DNA of 64,000 nucleotides from Isoetes taiwanensis (taxonomy: Eukaryota; Streptophyta; Lycopodiopsida; Isoetales; Isoetaceae). The notes under the pieces were generated by a model. That model had not been told where the DNA came from. It ran no database searches and worked only from the letters and a program-made list of their open reading frames with translations. Below are positions 46,456 to 57,228 of the stretch, in pieces. Location: positions 15,926,283 through 15,990,282 of the forward strand of contig JAJEKV010000026.1 of assembly GCA_021234155.1 (NCBI GenBank). Reading direction: 5' to 3'. The position numbers were made by a program, and so were the translations under genes. Each line of letters starts with the position of its first letter. Position 1 is the stretch's first letter.

Positions 46456-49225
46456 TCAAGGGCGGGCGATGGGCTTCCGAAACAAACCGGCACTCCATGA
46501 GTAGGCGTGTCCGAGACCGAAGGCACCGACACCGCATTCGGATTGCGAAGGAAAGATGGGACGCTGCCGATTTAAAGAGCTGACCAGGATGCATTTGAGA
46601 GCAGCACAGAAACCGGCTTGACGGTGTACTGAAGGATCTGGTGAGGTGGCTGCATTCTGCAAGAAGGTGTCAAGACCATGAAGAGCATCAGCAGGGCGTT
46701 GCCAACCACGCTCATTGGGAATATAGATCCAATTGGTAGTATGATCAAGGGTAGCACCATCCTCCCAATTGGAGCGGCGAACGAAACGGGGATCCCACCG
46801 GAGATCCGTCGAGATCTGAGGTGGAGTCCATCCAGCATGTCCATCCATGACCTTGGTCCAAAAGGGGAGACGCCAATCCGAGGTCAAGAACCTGGGGCGT
46901 GGAGGAACACCCAGGGAAGCATAGGGAGAGGGGATCATGCCCGTGGGCGTGGGCTGCTGAGCCTGCGCCCTGAATTCTTGGACAAGAGCCGGATCAAGAG
47001 CTTTGCACCAATGGTCCCAAACAGAAGCAGGGAGCTGAGAATTTACAGGAGGGCTATCCCAACCCGTGGGGACTGTCTTGCTATCCAGAAGAGCACGCAG
47101 TTGATTGTAACCTGCGAGGTGCTGCATATAAACTTGTGCAAAGGGAAGATCCTCAGGATGTCCCAGATACTTCCTTATCTGTTCCGGCGCCCTCGCCTTG
47201 CCGGAGGGCAAATGATGAGCAAGCTCAGGCATGTACTCTTGATGAAGAGCGTGTGTCTGATCATGATCAGCCAGATAGGGGTTGTTATCCAAAAGCAACC
47301 ATTGAAGGGTGGGGTCACCCTGAAAGTTCTGGTGTGGCCCATCTCGAAATTTGTCCTGTGTATCAGCCAGATAGAAATCATGGAAAATGTATGCCATTGG
47401 CTGAACAACTCGGAAGGTGATGAAATCTGGATCGTCACAGTGAATGAGATCAAAGACTAAAAGGGCGCAGAATAGACCTTTGTCTTCAACAGAGAGGTCT
47501 GGCCAGATCCGAAGAAAGTCTGCAGTGCGCAGGGGAACATCAACAGGACCATCAGCCCCATGCCATTTCAGAAGAAAGAGGTGGCGTCGGGCAACCACAT
47601 AATCCAGATAACTGGAAGGCACAGGGAAGTCAACAGGCAGGTTGCTAGTTATGGTAACATAGCCGTCAAGTTTGGTCTGAGCCTCATCAGCAGACTGAAT
47701 AGCTTGCTGTAGCTGTTGTTCGAGGTCACGGATCCGGTTGTCCTTTTCTAAGAGAAGGCGTGACTGGTCACGGACCCGTTTCTGAGAAGTCGTGATATGT
47801 GAGGAGGATTGCCCAGAGCATTGAGTCGGGCACACGGCAATCTCTAGGCCATCAAGAATTTTCTCTTTTCAACCTCCGTAAGCTGCTTTTGGAGAGATGT
47901 GAGCTGAGAGGTCAAGGAGGCAATTTGAGCGTCACGCGCTGTAAGGTCTTGTGCTTGAGTGTTGTAATTCCGAGAGAGTTCTGTATACAGCGTGTTGAGT
48001 TTGGCAATATCTTTATCTTTGGCAACCAAAAGAGTCTCTCGTGCCTTGACCTGCTCCAATAATTCTTGAATGGTGGTCTCCAATTGTGCCCGCTGATCGG
48101 CAGTTGAGTAATCTGAGTTTGGGCAGCCTTGAGATCTTCACGGCCTCGTAAAAGACTTCGTGCTTGTCTTGAAGCCGGGTCTCCGAGTATGCACTTGCGT
48201 GGTAGCAGCAGAAGGTCACGGTGAACCGCGTCGGAGGCCTCCAGGGCCGTTTGAACCCCATGCATGAGAGCTTCTTGGGATTCTTGTAACTTGAGAGCAG
48301 TAGCTTGAACATCCCGGCCGATGATCTTGGGTACAAAAAGCTGGCGAGGGTGCGGGAGGCGGAGGGGCCCATTGTTGCCGTGTTTGTGATGTTTGGGAGA
48401 CATGATGAGAACCGGAGGGCCTCGCTTGCGTAGAGGGAAGAGGAGACAAGACATGCGTGGTGTTATCTTTGACATGACCGGGTAGAAGGGCGGAAGTGCC
48501 AACCGGTTGATTTTGAGGAAGGGAATGAAAGGATCATGTTGAGTGGAAGCATGAGAATGAGGAGGGGAGGGAGGAAAGTAATGACGAATGACGGCTTGAA
48601 GATGGCCTCCCACGGAAACTTCAGAGATAGAAGTGGCAGCCAAGACGGTCAACTTCTTGGAGAAGACTCGTGAGAACAACAATTGGGGCCAATCAATGTG
48701 GTGGTTGGAGCGAGTAGCGATGACCACTATATTATAGAAAGGCTTATTGATATGGGTGTTCTTGATAGAATACCCAAGGAACTTCTGCCACGTAAATTTA
48801 ACAAAAGTTTCATGGGGTTTGTCAATATTTGTCGCGATGCACGCTTTGCTTGATAAGCAAGAGCACCAAACGCAAAACATCTAGATCCCGTATGGCGCAG
48901 ACCAAGATAAACAAGGGGTTTGCAAAGGGATATGGAATACCTCAGAAATTAGGTGTTGGGTCGATGAAATGGTGGTGCCATCGACCAATGCGTAGTGTAT
49001 CCATTCCGGCATTGACGATGTGAGCAATGAACCGCTTCAACCCGGTCCGATTTGGAGCCTAAGTTCCATTTGTGAAAATTAAAAAGCTTCCATGCTCGCG
49101 ACTTCACGATTCGGCCAACAAGGGCTTCACGGAAAGTGGGCCAAGAAAGATAACGACTCAAAAAGAGCCTTCCCCAGGGAGCAAAGAGCTTGAAGTGTAG
49201 GAAATTTTGGGGCAGCCATGGCGGC
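46456..49225 (-). pseudogene. Extra ORF region downstream of integrase, coiled coil
   Basis: In the sense orientation of the element, decayed frames start at an ATG near 49,220 (MAAPKFPTLQALCSLGKALF) and continue through 48,880-47,912. A coiled-coil segment follows at 47,844-48,083 (LLEQVKARETLLVAKDKDIA; heptad pattern), then a 459-codon frame at 46,456-47,835 whose first 60 residues continue the coil (LLEKDNRIRDLEQQLQQAIQ). That frame has a globular part rich in W, D and P (LRIWPDLSVEDKGLFCALLV). I recognise no family. Tat and Athila elements often carry such extra ORFs, some env-like, but no signal peptide or membrane segment is evident in this part. Confidence 0.7.
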
Positions 49226-50440
49226 GAGCTTCGAGAAAAACCCGGTGATGCAAAGGCGGAGAGCGGATAACGGAGGACGAAGGACGAAGGCGCAGAGACG
49301 AAAAGGTTTAGGGCGCCAAATGGAGGCTAAGGGGTATGATGAGGGTGAAATCAGAACCGCTGATGTTGCCAGTGTCGAAAGATGCCAAGGAGGGGATTGA
49401 GAGGCAAAATTTGGCTAAGTCCCCAAACAACAAAGGGGAAGCAATGAACGGTGGAGATGAGACGTGAGAGAATGATTGGATGTGACAGGGCCAAAGGACA
49501 CACATTAATGTTCGACGGGTATGAAGAAGGAATGGCATTTAATGTCGGCAACTCGCAGATGGGATATCATTAAAACGAATGTGTCGAAGGTACCATGGCT
49601 AGATATGCGGGCGGGAGAAAAGATTCTCATTTTAGAAACAAATTTTGCATTGCAACCACGCTGGCGAATTTTTCTGATTGGTCCACGCCGACAAGGAGTT
49701 CCTCGGTTGGCTATATAAGACGAACCGGGAGTGAAGCGAACATCCGATGGCGCCAAGATGTGCACGCCGGGTTTGCATGACAAATGCACTATGCCGCCCA
49801 ACCGCCTCGAGTGGATTACGTGCAAAATGGACTGCCTGGACCTCTGGCGGTGCCACAATCGGGCATTGCTATGGGCGGTGGTGTGCCAAGATGGCTGAGC
49901 ATGCCGATCCCCACACCAACGGGATGGAGGTGATTCTCGCACTGCTACTGACCCCGAAAGCACAACCGGTACCACATCTCAGTATCACCTCCGCGCTCCA
50001 ACCCGGAGTAGAGGGTTTTTCTTCTTAGGACTTAGTAGATAGGGCTCGAGCCCGTTTTTGTATATAGGGCGTCCCATAGCGAAATAGCCGGGTCATGTGC
50101 CCCCAAAAAAATTCCACCTATAATATAAATATGCCGCTGGTTTAGTCACTATCTGTTGTGTTTGTGTCGGGAACAGCATCCGTTTGTTGATTTGCACTTT
50201 CTGTGGTATGAAATGTTTTGAGGCGAAAGCCATTAACCAGTGTAGGTAATGGAGTTCCATCTAATTCAGCCAGCTGGAAAACGCTGGGTTGAACCACTTG
50301 AGCAATTAAGAACCAAATCTCCTTCTTTGAATGTTTTTGTCTTCAGACGTTTGTCATGTAAAGATTTTTGCAACAGTTGTCCATGAAGAACACGAATATA
50401 AGCATCCCTTCTAAGTTCATCCAACTGTTCCAATTGATAA
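49226..50440 (-). other. Untranslated or decayed region between integrase and extra ORF
   Basis: Overlapping frames on both strands (for example 49,505-49,975 minus) lack domains. GC content is like the rest of the element. It probably corresponds to the integrase C-terminus and spacer of the element. Confidence 0.45.
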
Positions 50441-51160
50441 ACCCTTTCTTTGAGTCAAGTGGCCGGATTATGGGCAAGAGCTGATTGAAAACGGAGAGTT
50501 GGGAGAATGTACTCAAAAGGCATTAGAGCTTCTTGACCATAAACCAATTTGAAAGGAGTGTGACCAGTAGCTATTTTGAAACAAGTATTGTAAGCCCAAA
50601 GAACAGTAGGAAGCTTGGTTTGCCAGTCAGTGCGAGAAGCGTCACAAATTTTCTTGAGAATTGTGACCGAGTTTTGTTGGTGCTTTCGCCAAAACCATTC
50701 CCTTGAGGATAGTAAGGTGTGCTCTTGTGATGATGTATCGAGATAATCCGTCAGCTCCTTGATGGTATGATTGATAAAATGGACACCACGATCACCGACC
50801 CATTTCAGGTGGGGCAGCCGAATCGTGATGATTTGTTGATAGATGACCTTGGTCGTCTTTGGCCGCATGTTGTTGTGCGGAAGTGCGCAAGCTTCCGCCC
50901 ATTTGGTGGCGTGAGTCGGTGAGAACCAGAATGTAGCGGCACGGTGTGCCGCCGCCAGAGGATCGATGGGTCCCACAAAAATCCATTCCCCGCTTGCTTT
51001 GAAGGAAGTGGCGGACGACGGCGTCAAGGAAGAGCATCACGGGCGTGGGCGTCCCACCTGGCCGGCAAGCATCACACGTCGCGGCGTGGGCGTGGCGTCT
51101 TTGAAGAGCGTGGGCCAAAAATAACCAGCAAGAAGGATTTTGCGCGCCGTGGTGTCACCA
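50441..51160 (-). pseudogene. Tat-like integrase, frameshifted
   Basis: Read right to left: CDACRPGG (remnant of the zinc-binding CxxC), FVGPIDPL, YILVLTDS and TKWAEACALP (first catalytic Asp region), IIT then RLPHLKWVGDRGVHFINHTI (second Asp in GDRG). A gap or frame change falls where the catalytic Glu helix should be, before QNSVTILKKICDASRTDWQ. WAYNT, TGHTPFKLVYGQEALMP close it. These blocks are diagnostic of Ty3/gypsy integrases. Two frames are involved (50,455-51,027 and 50,792-51,118), with the shift near 50,900. Not functional. Confidence 0.88.
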
Positions 51161-51329
51161 TGAAAATGACCACCACCGAGCCCCTTCATGGGCTTTCATG
51201 AACAATATCTGGGACCTCATGAGGGAGAACACGCCGCCTAAGGATGGTATCCTTACCCTTTTTGTAAAGATGGCCTGCAACCATGGTGTAGTCACGGACC
51301 TCAGCGAGAAATTGATGTCGACGGGATTG

Positions 51330-51990
51330 TCGCTATCGGAGAGAGCGTGGCGTCCCCTCGGTGGAAGAGCTCGTGAGGAGATAATGCTGAAAGTCATGAA
51401 ACCAATGAGGTGTTGCCGCGACCAGAAAAAATTGAGCGCCGAAAGGCGCCCGAGACTCCGGTGGAGGGATCATCCGTGTGGATGCGTGAAAGATAATCCG
51501 GGACAACATGAGATTTGCCGCCTTGTGAACAATTTCAAAAGGTGCAAATTCTTGCGAAGGAGGACCCAACGAAAGCAATGCGGCCGTGGGCGTGGATTTG
51601 TTGATCAAATAAAGAAGTGCCCGGTGGTCAACAAAGAATTTGATCCGACCGCCCAAAAGATAGTGACGGAAGCGTTGGACGCAGAAAAATTAAACCCAAG
51701 GCTTCTCGCCTGGCGGGCAGAAGTTCGCGCCTCAAGAGAATTGAGTTTCCGGTCATTACGGTTTGGTTTGTCACAGGCGATCATATTCTTGAGAAAGAAC
51801 AGCTCCAATAGCAAATGCCGAGACATCGACATGAACATGAAAGGGCTTGTCCCATTGAGGAGGAACAAGAACCGGGGCCTCGGTAAGCAAGAGCTTCAAC
51901 TGTTGGAAGCAAAGATCCTACCGGGAATTCCAAGCCTGTGGATTCATCACCCGTGAGTTTATGAATGGGATCTGCAATGGTCAGCGAGTC
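51330..51990 (-). pseudogene. Tat-like RNase H domain, degenerate
   Basis: Frames on the minus strand read HVDVSAFAIGAVLSQEYD near 51,835-51,780 (first acidic residue and G(A/V)(V/I)L.Q block), then FFVDHRALLYLINKSTPTA near 51,630-51,575 (the DH(R/K)AL block typical of gypsy RNase H). Stops and a frameshift interrupt the middle. The segment lies between RT and integrase in the expected order. Confidence 0.82.
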
Positions 51991-52960
51991 CAGGAATGAA
52001 GGTGGAGTAATAATTGACCTTATCCAAGAAAGAGCGTGTTTCCTTGATATTGGCCGGTGCTTGAGCCTTGAGCACACAAAATGATTTTGGCAGATCCGTG
52101 GTGATACACCGCTTGTCGACCACATGTCCTAACGTAACACCTGAAGTGACGCAAAAGGTGCATTTCTCGGGATTGAGACTAATGCCGGACTCATCACATT
52201 TCCTGAAAGACGAAGTTCCAATTTATCCAAATGGTCAGCCATGGAACTCAGAGGGCGAGAAGTCATCTTGAAAAATTTGCAAGAAGGGATTTTCCTTCAT
52301 AAAATCATGAAAGACCGAGAGCATGATGCATTGAAACGTTGATGGAGAGTTTGATAATCCAAAAGGAACCACCTTGTAGGCAAAAGTGCCACCGGTGGTG
52401 AAAGTAGTCTTGAGTTGATCAGATTCTTTGATTGAGATCTGATTGTAGCCGAAAAAACCATCCATGAAGGAGTACATCTCATGTCCAAAGAACCTCTTCC
52501 GGAACCTGGTCCGTGAAGGGAAGTGGAAATGATCATGCTCGTGGCTCGATTGAGTTTTTTCCAGAGTCCACGCATAAACGGATCTTACCATTGTGTTTGA
52601 GTGCAATGACGATGGGGCTCACCCATTCGCAATGTTTGACCTCATAGATCAAACCCCAAAGAAGGAGTTTGTCAATTTCCTTGACGCGAATCCGCGGTAT
52701 TGGGGTTGAGCCGGCATCGTCGCTGCTATAATCGACGTGCATCGACTTGGTAGGAATGGTGAGTTCCCCAAGGTTTTGTTGATCCCCCGAATCTCTCAGA
52801 GCTCGTGCTAAAATGTGTTTGAACTTTTGATGAGCGTGGCGGCCCCTGCTACGATAGGGTGTTGGAAGATTTGCGCAATTGGACAGCCTGATTGTTGCCT
52901 ACGCCCACAATCACGACTTGGAGTCTGAATATGGGGATAACTTCCGGTGTCCCGGACAAT
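51991..52960 (-). pseudogene. Tat-like reverse transcriptase, degenerate
   Basis: IDKLLLWGLIYEVKHCEWVS and GKIRLCVDSG mark the fingers (52,533-52,742). YSFMDGFFGYNQISI and TTFTTGGTFAYKVVPFGL with SPSTFQ mark the palm (52,235-52,500). The catalytic box reads IFQDDFSP near 52,268, so the YxDD tyrosine/Val positions are FQ here but both aspartates are present. GC-rich CpG depletion-type substitutions and frameshifts near 52,540 break it. Confidence 0.88.
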
Positions 52961-53382
52961 ATGAGCGTGGAGGTTGAAGCATAACAGATGCGTGGGCACT
53001 CGTGTGGTGAAAAAGAGAGGTTGCCGAAGTTTCATCAAGCGTAGGTTGCCGCATGGCGGTGTACATCTGGGGCGTGCAGGAGGTTCGGCATCGAAAAGTG
53101 ATCAACACGTTGTATTCGATTGCAAGGAGCCGGGTAAGGGTCAAGCAAAGCAGCCCACGCCGGTCCCGATCAAGAGTCATTTCTCCCCAAGGATCAAAGA
53201 TATTCGGGTAGGATGATGAGGCGCACTCGCAGATGGAGCCTGAACTTGATAGATATTCTGGGCGTCCTCAGAATCGGTGTCGGAGAGAGAGGGTTCAGCA
53301 TTGTCGACGGAAATGATTTTGCCTGTTTCCAAGTCCATGGTGGCATTGAGGTGACCATCAGTGATGACTAACCGTCCGCGGC

Positions 53383-54015
53383 CTAGTAATGGATACTCTT
53401 GGCCGGCGGAGAAAAGGTCTCAAACCAACATTTCATAATCACCGGATCTTCTCCACCTTTCCAAACACCAAATTCCAAGGGGAATCTGGGATCACCAATG
53501 TTGATGTGAAGAAGAGGCGTGACGCCTTGAGGTCTCGTGATATGGCCATTGGCCAATTTGATGTCATATGGGGCACGATAGAGTTGTTTGATGCCCATTT
53601 GTTTGCGGAGTTTATCCGTGATGAGATTGACCGCGCTACCTCCGTCAATTTGAACATGATTGACTTGTTGATTGCCCACCGTGGCATGTACCGTGGGAGT
53701 AGAGGTAGCAACAGCCCCAACCAAAACAGTCGGGAGTGGTAACTGGTCCTTGAGAGCAGGACAGAGTTTCAAAATTGTGGCCAAACTTAAAGGAATTTTG
53801 ATTTTGGCTAGCTCCTCTTGGAGTTCCAGAGGCACATGAGAAAAAGGATCTGCTGGATCCACAGGTGTGGGAGTGCGTGTTAAAGAAGCAACAACTTCTT
53901 TGAGTAGGTCAACCTCGGCAGCGATATTTGGATATGTCTGAGAGCGTGAAGGTTGAGACGTGGAAGGTGCTTCTTGTCTTTGTTGAGCTCTAGTGGTGGC
54001 ATGGACATTAGCCAA
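53383..54015 (-). pseudogene. Aspartic protease region of the Tat-like element
   Basis: A 210-codon frame has a linker rich in Gln/Ser, then a leucine-rich segment (LQEELAKIKIPLSLATILKL) and the retropepsin active site VQIDGGSAVNLITD, followed by the second strand RPQGVTPLLHINIGD. DGGSA instead of the usual D(S/T)G(A/S) resembles the variant seen in Tat and Athila proteases. This frame is uninterrupted, the longest intact piece of the polyprotein, though its neighbours are frameshifted. Confidence 0.82.
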
Positions 54016-55998
54016 CGTCGCGCCTTCGCCCAGCTTGCATGAGGTTCAAAATGCTTTGGCGAACTTTAGGCATAACATGCGGCATGAGTTTCTCCAAGTC
54101 AGGTGCAAAGTGAACCTTTTTTTCTTCTTCATGAGGAATGGTGTCGACGGCAAAGGCAATGTGCGTGCCATTAGGAATAATGGTTAAGGGACGTGACGCC
54201 CTGGTCTGGCGTGAAACCAAACCAACCCAATTTGATGGCTGGACTGGAGGATTAAGAGCCTGAAAAATTTCTTCCTGTGCTTGTTGATCCATCTGAGGTT
54301 GATTGGCAGGAGCTGGTTGATAGCGCGTGATTGCCGAGGCGGCGCGAGGTGGCTTCCCCTCAGAAACGGGACGCCGGGCCTTGTTTTCCATTAGCAATCC
54401 AGAGTTGTTAAGCCGTGAGGCGGACCGATGTGGTCTGATTTGTGCCAGGAAGCTGCACCTGAACTTGTGGAAGTTGAGGACACGCCGTGGTGGTATGACC
54501 CCATTCTTGACAGTGATAACACTGAGCTTTCGAAGGATCAAAAGGAGGACGTGTGTTGGGTCCCCGCTATTTTCTCCGTTGCTGATAGAGTTGATTGGGT
54601 TGCGCCTGCAGTGGTGGCTGCTGATATTGCGATTGGTGCTGAGGTGTTGTTTGCACTTGATAAACCATCTTGTTGTGGAAAGGTGTAGGATGAGTGCGAG
54701 TGCACTCTTCCGTGGCATGATTGCACATGTTGCATCTTTTACAATGAGGCGGGCCATTGGTGGAGTTGCACTCATTCGCCAAGTGGCCTTGATATTTGCA
54801 GATATGGCACCAGATCTGACTGCGCTGCGGATTGGCGTGTTGAGGTTGAACAGCAGTCTGGGGAACCATGACGGGTGGAAGGAAAGGGAGCTCCCCGAAG
54901 AGCCACGCCGGGAGGAAACATTGGATCGAAAGTGATTGACAAGATCGATAGCCCGCTCCAAAGTCTTGAACACGTATTCACCATGAGTCGGATAGCCGGA
55001 GGAAGTCCTTGGAGAAACCGCACCAAGATCCGCTCACGGTGGGGTACTCTTTGAGTTTGCCGAAAGCGTAATGTGAAGTCGATCCGCAAAATCCCCGCAC
55101 TCCGTGGGCTCTTGTTGAAGGTCATTGAGTTGCTTGAGATGAAGCCGATCATCATCCGTGGTCCCATAGTGAGAAAGAAAAGCGCCTCTCATTTCACCAA
55201 TCTTGTTTCCAAAGGGCTTTTGTTGGACATGAGCCATTGATGAGGGGAGCCACGCAAGGTGTGGTGGAAAAGATGTGGAATTTCAGTTGAGGTTGGCGCA
55301 TGACCATTCAGGATAGCCGAGAGCCTCAAATTCTTCTATGTGGGCCTGAGCACTTTGGTCTAGGGTTTGCCTTCGTGTTGCCAAAGGTGGGATAAGTCAG
55401 CTAAGGGTCCGAAAGGTAGAGGTGAAAGTGCTTGGCTGGGACGGGAACTGAATAGGGATTATATTGAGGTGGAGTTGGAGGGGTATGGTGCCCAAAGACC
55501 ACGATGAAGGGGTTGCTGAGGTGGAGGTACTGGAGGTGCCTGATCATTGGTTTTGAGGTCTGTAAGATTGTAAACAGGAAGAGCGGTGGGAAAGGTAGGG
55601 AAGGGAAAGTCCTGTGGAGGAGCAAAAGAGACATGTGGATATCCTTGCCCACCCGGGGGAGATGATGGTTGTGAAGGCAGAGGCGTATGGCCAGACGAAT
55701 GATGGATGTAGGCATGTTCTGGGGTATGAAAGTAAGTTGAGAAGGTGGAGCCCCGATAGGGCTCCTGATAGTGATGAGGTGACTGAGGCTGTGAGCAATG
55801 TTTGCACGCTTGAGGTGGGGAATTTGGACGAGACATGACACGAGGGGTGGGTGGCGCCGACTGAGCCCTAGACCGAATGTGGCCTCCCTCAATGTCATAA
55901 GCAGATCCATACATGTCACGAACAGCTTCCCTTCGATGATGACGCCCAAGCGACGCCGTCGGGAAAGGAGTTCTTCCGTGTGAGTTTCGGACGCACAT
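54016..55998 (-). pseudogene. gag with three CCHC zinc knuckles, frameshifted
   Basis: The ATG at 55,998 lies 47 bases inside the 5' LTR boundary and reads MCVRNSHGRTPFPT, then a Pro/His-rich N-terminus to about 55,460. A weak capsid core follows (RGAFLSHYGTTDDDRLHLKQ near 55,200). Three knuckles of the CX2CX4HX4C form follow: CHICKYQGHLANEC, CKRCNMCNHATEEC (54,567-54,869 frame) and CYHCQEWGHTTTAC in the next frame near 54,530-54,490. Frameshifts near 55,400, 55,030 and 54,560 separate the parts. Gag packages the element's RNA. Two knuckles or one are usual, so three are notable. Confidence 0.85.
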
Positions 55999-56044
55999 TG
56001 CGGCGGAAAAGAAAGGAAAATCGAATCGCACCCGGCAGCGGCGG

Positions 56045-56630
56045 TGTTTGGGGTTCGGGTTCGAACTCCCGCAAGAGCCCCTCCGGAGGACCCTTGATCT
56101 AACAGAGAATCCTGGGACTATGTCACGCGGGATTTGCAAGAAAAGAACAAGAGAAGAAAAACAGAACAAAAGAGAACAATGAGAGGAAAAAATGATAAGC
56201 TTCCTTGATATCAATGATGAACATACATGAGCTCTCGCAATCGAGAGAAGACTGAAGAGAGACAAGACTCAAAACTCATCTAAAAATCATGTGCTAGCTC
56301 TACTCATATATATAGTACAATGGCCTTTGGCCCAATATAGACACCATGACTGATCTCGGTGCCGACTCCTGGAAGGAGGCCTGATTTGCAGGAATGTTGG
56401 CGGTGCCTCTTGAAGTGCCTAGAACCGCGCTGACGCTGATGCAGGCGGTGACGGGTCATCACTTGTCGCGACGCCTCTTGGTAGCAGACCCAGGCTTTGA
56501 CTGCGTGGTCTGCTGCTTGGTCTTCTGCTGGGCCTTGGACGACTGACCCGTGCCTGTCTGTGGATCTTTGGACTTGACTTGATCCGTCGTATGCATAAAT
56601 AGTCCTGTACCAGGAGGCACAGGACTAACA
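56045..56630 (-). repeat. 5' LTR of the Tat-like element
   Basis: 586 bp, paired with 45,659-46,249. Just inside it, in element orientation, lies CCGCCGCTGCCGGGTGCGAT, which resembles the TGGCGCCGTTGCCGGGG-type primer-binding site of Tat/Athila elements but lacks the initial TGG. The tRNA assignment is therefore uncertain. Confidence 0.92.
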
Positions 56631-57228
56631 TGAAATAAGCCGGAAAACAGGTTTTGCCGGAAAACCCATTTTTTCTTCCAATGTAACACCGGAAAAAAGG
56701 GCACACCGCGTTACTGCCTGCCCCCAAAAACTTTTTAAGTAAGTAGACTAGTAAACGTGTGCCCGCCGGGCTAATGTTCTGGCATGTGTTTTCTCTGTAT
56801 CTTTGGAGCAGATTTCTTCAAGCTAATTTGTCCTCAAACATGCAACCTACATTGGCTATAAGGAACTAAAGGATCAAATATTGAAAGAGAGCGATATTTC
56901 TTCAAGTGTACTTATACTTCAAACCCCCAACGTTGCCACTATAACATTAGAGCTATATGCTCAAAAGGTTATATGTGAAAGAAAGATCCATGGCAAATCC
57001 AAAATTTGTGTGTAGAACTTAAATTCTTATGGCACCCCTGTACATACACATCTTACAAAATGGAAGAGGGAATAAACCCTACGTTCACCATCTGCAATGG
57101 AAGGAGCTGAGTTGGGCAGGCACCTAAAAGTAAATGAATTTATCCCAGTGTAACAGCAGAGGGAAAAGGTCCTTCAACCCAATAAAGCAGCTTCAAGTGA
57201 GTAGATTACTTTTTAAGTAAGTTTTTAA
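56631..57228. repeat. Flank with the dispersed ACTAGTAAACG repeat
   Basis: It starts with the TGAAA target duplication. ACTAGTAAACGTGTGCCCGC at 56,745 is related to 42,670. AAGTAGATTACTTTTTAAG near 57,200 recurs on the other side of the CACTA-like element at 59,888-59,935. No gene was seen. Confidence 0.55.

Larger units (their letters stand above)
45659..56630 (-). mobile_element. Complete decayed Ty3/gypsy element, Tat-like, minus strand
   Basis: An 10,972-bp LTR retrotransposon bounded by the exact 5-bp duplication TGAAA (45,654-45,658 and 56,631-56,635). Its 5' LTR (56,045-56,630) and 3' LTR (45,659-46,249) both begin TGTTAGTC and end CCCCAAACA in element orientation. The order is gag with zinc knuckles, protease, RT, RNase H and integrase, then an extra ORF and the polypurine tract TTGGTGGGGAG. 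The large region downstream of integrase, the DGGSA-type protease and a PBS region resembling GCCGYTGCCGGG place it near the Tat/Athila branch. All ORFs are frameshifted. Confidence 0.93.

Noticed and set aside
46678-47460. 260-codon plus-strand frame opposite the extra ORF
   Set aside because: It is antisense to the longer 459-codon frame and shows low-complexity shadow composition. Antisense ORFs are known in some Tat elements, but nothing here supports one.
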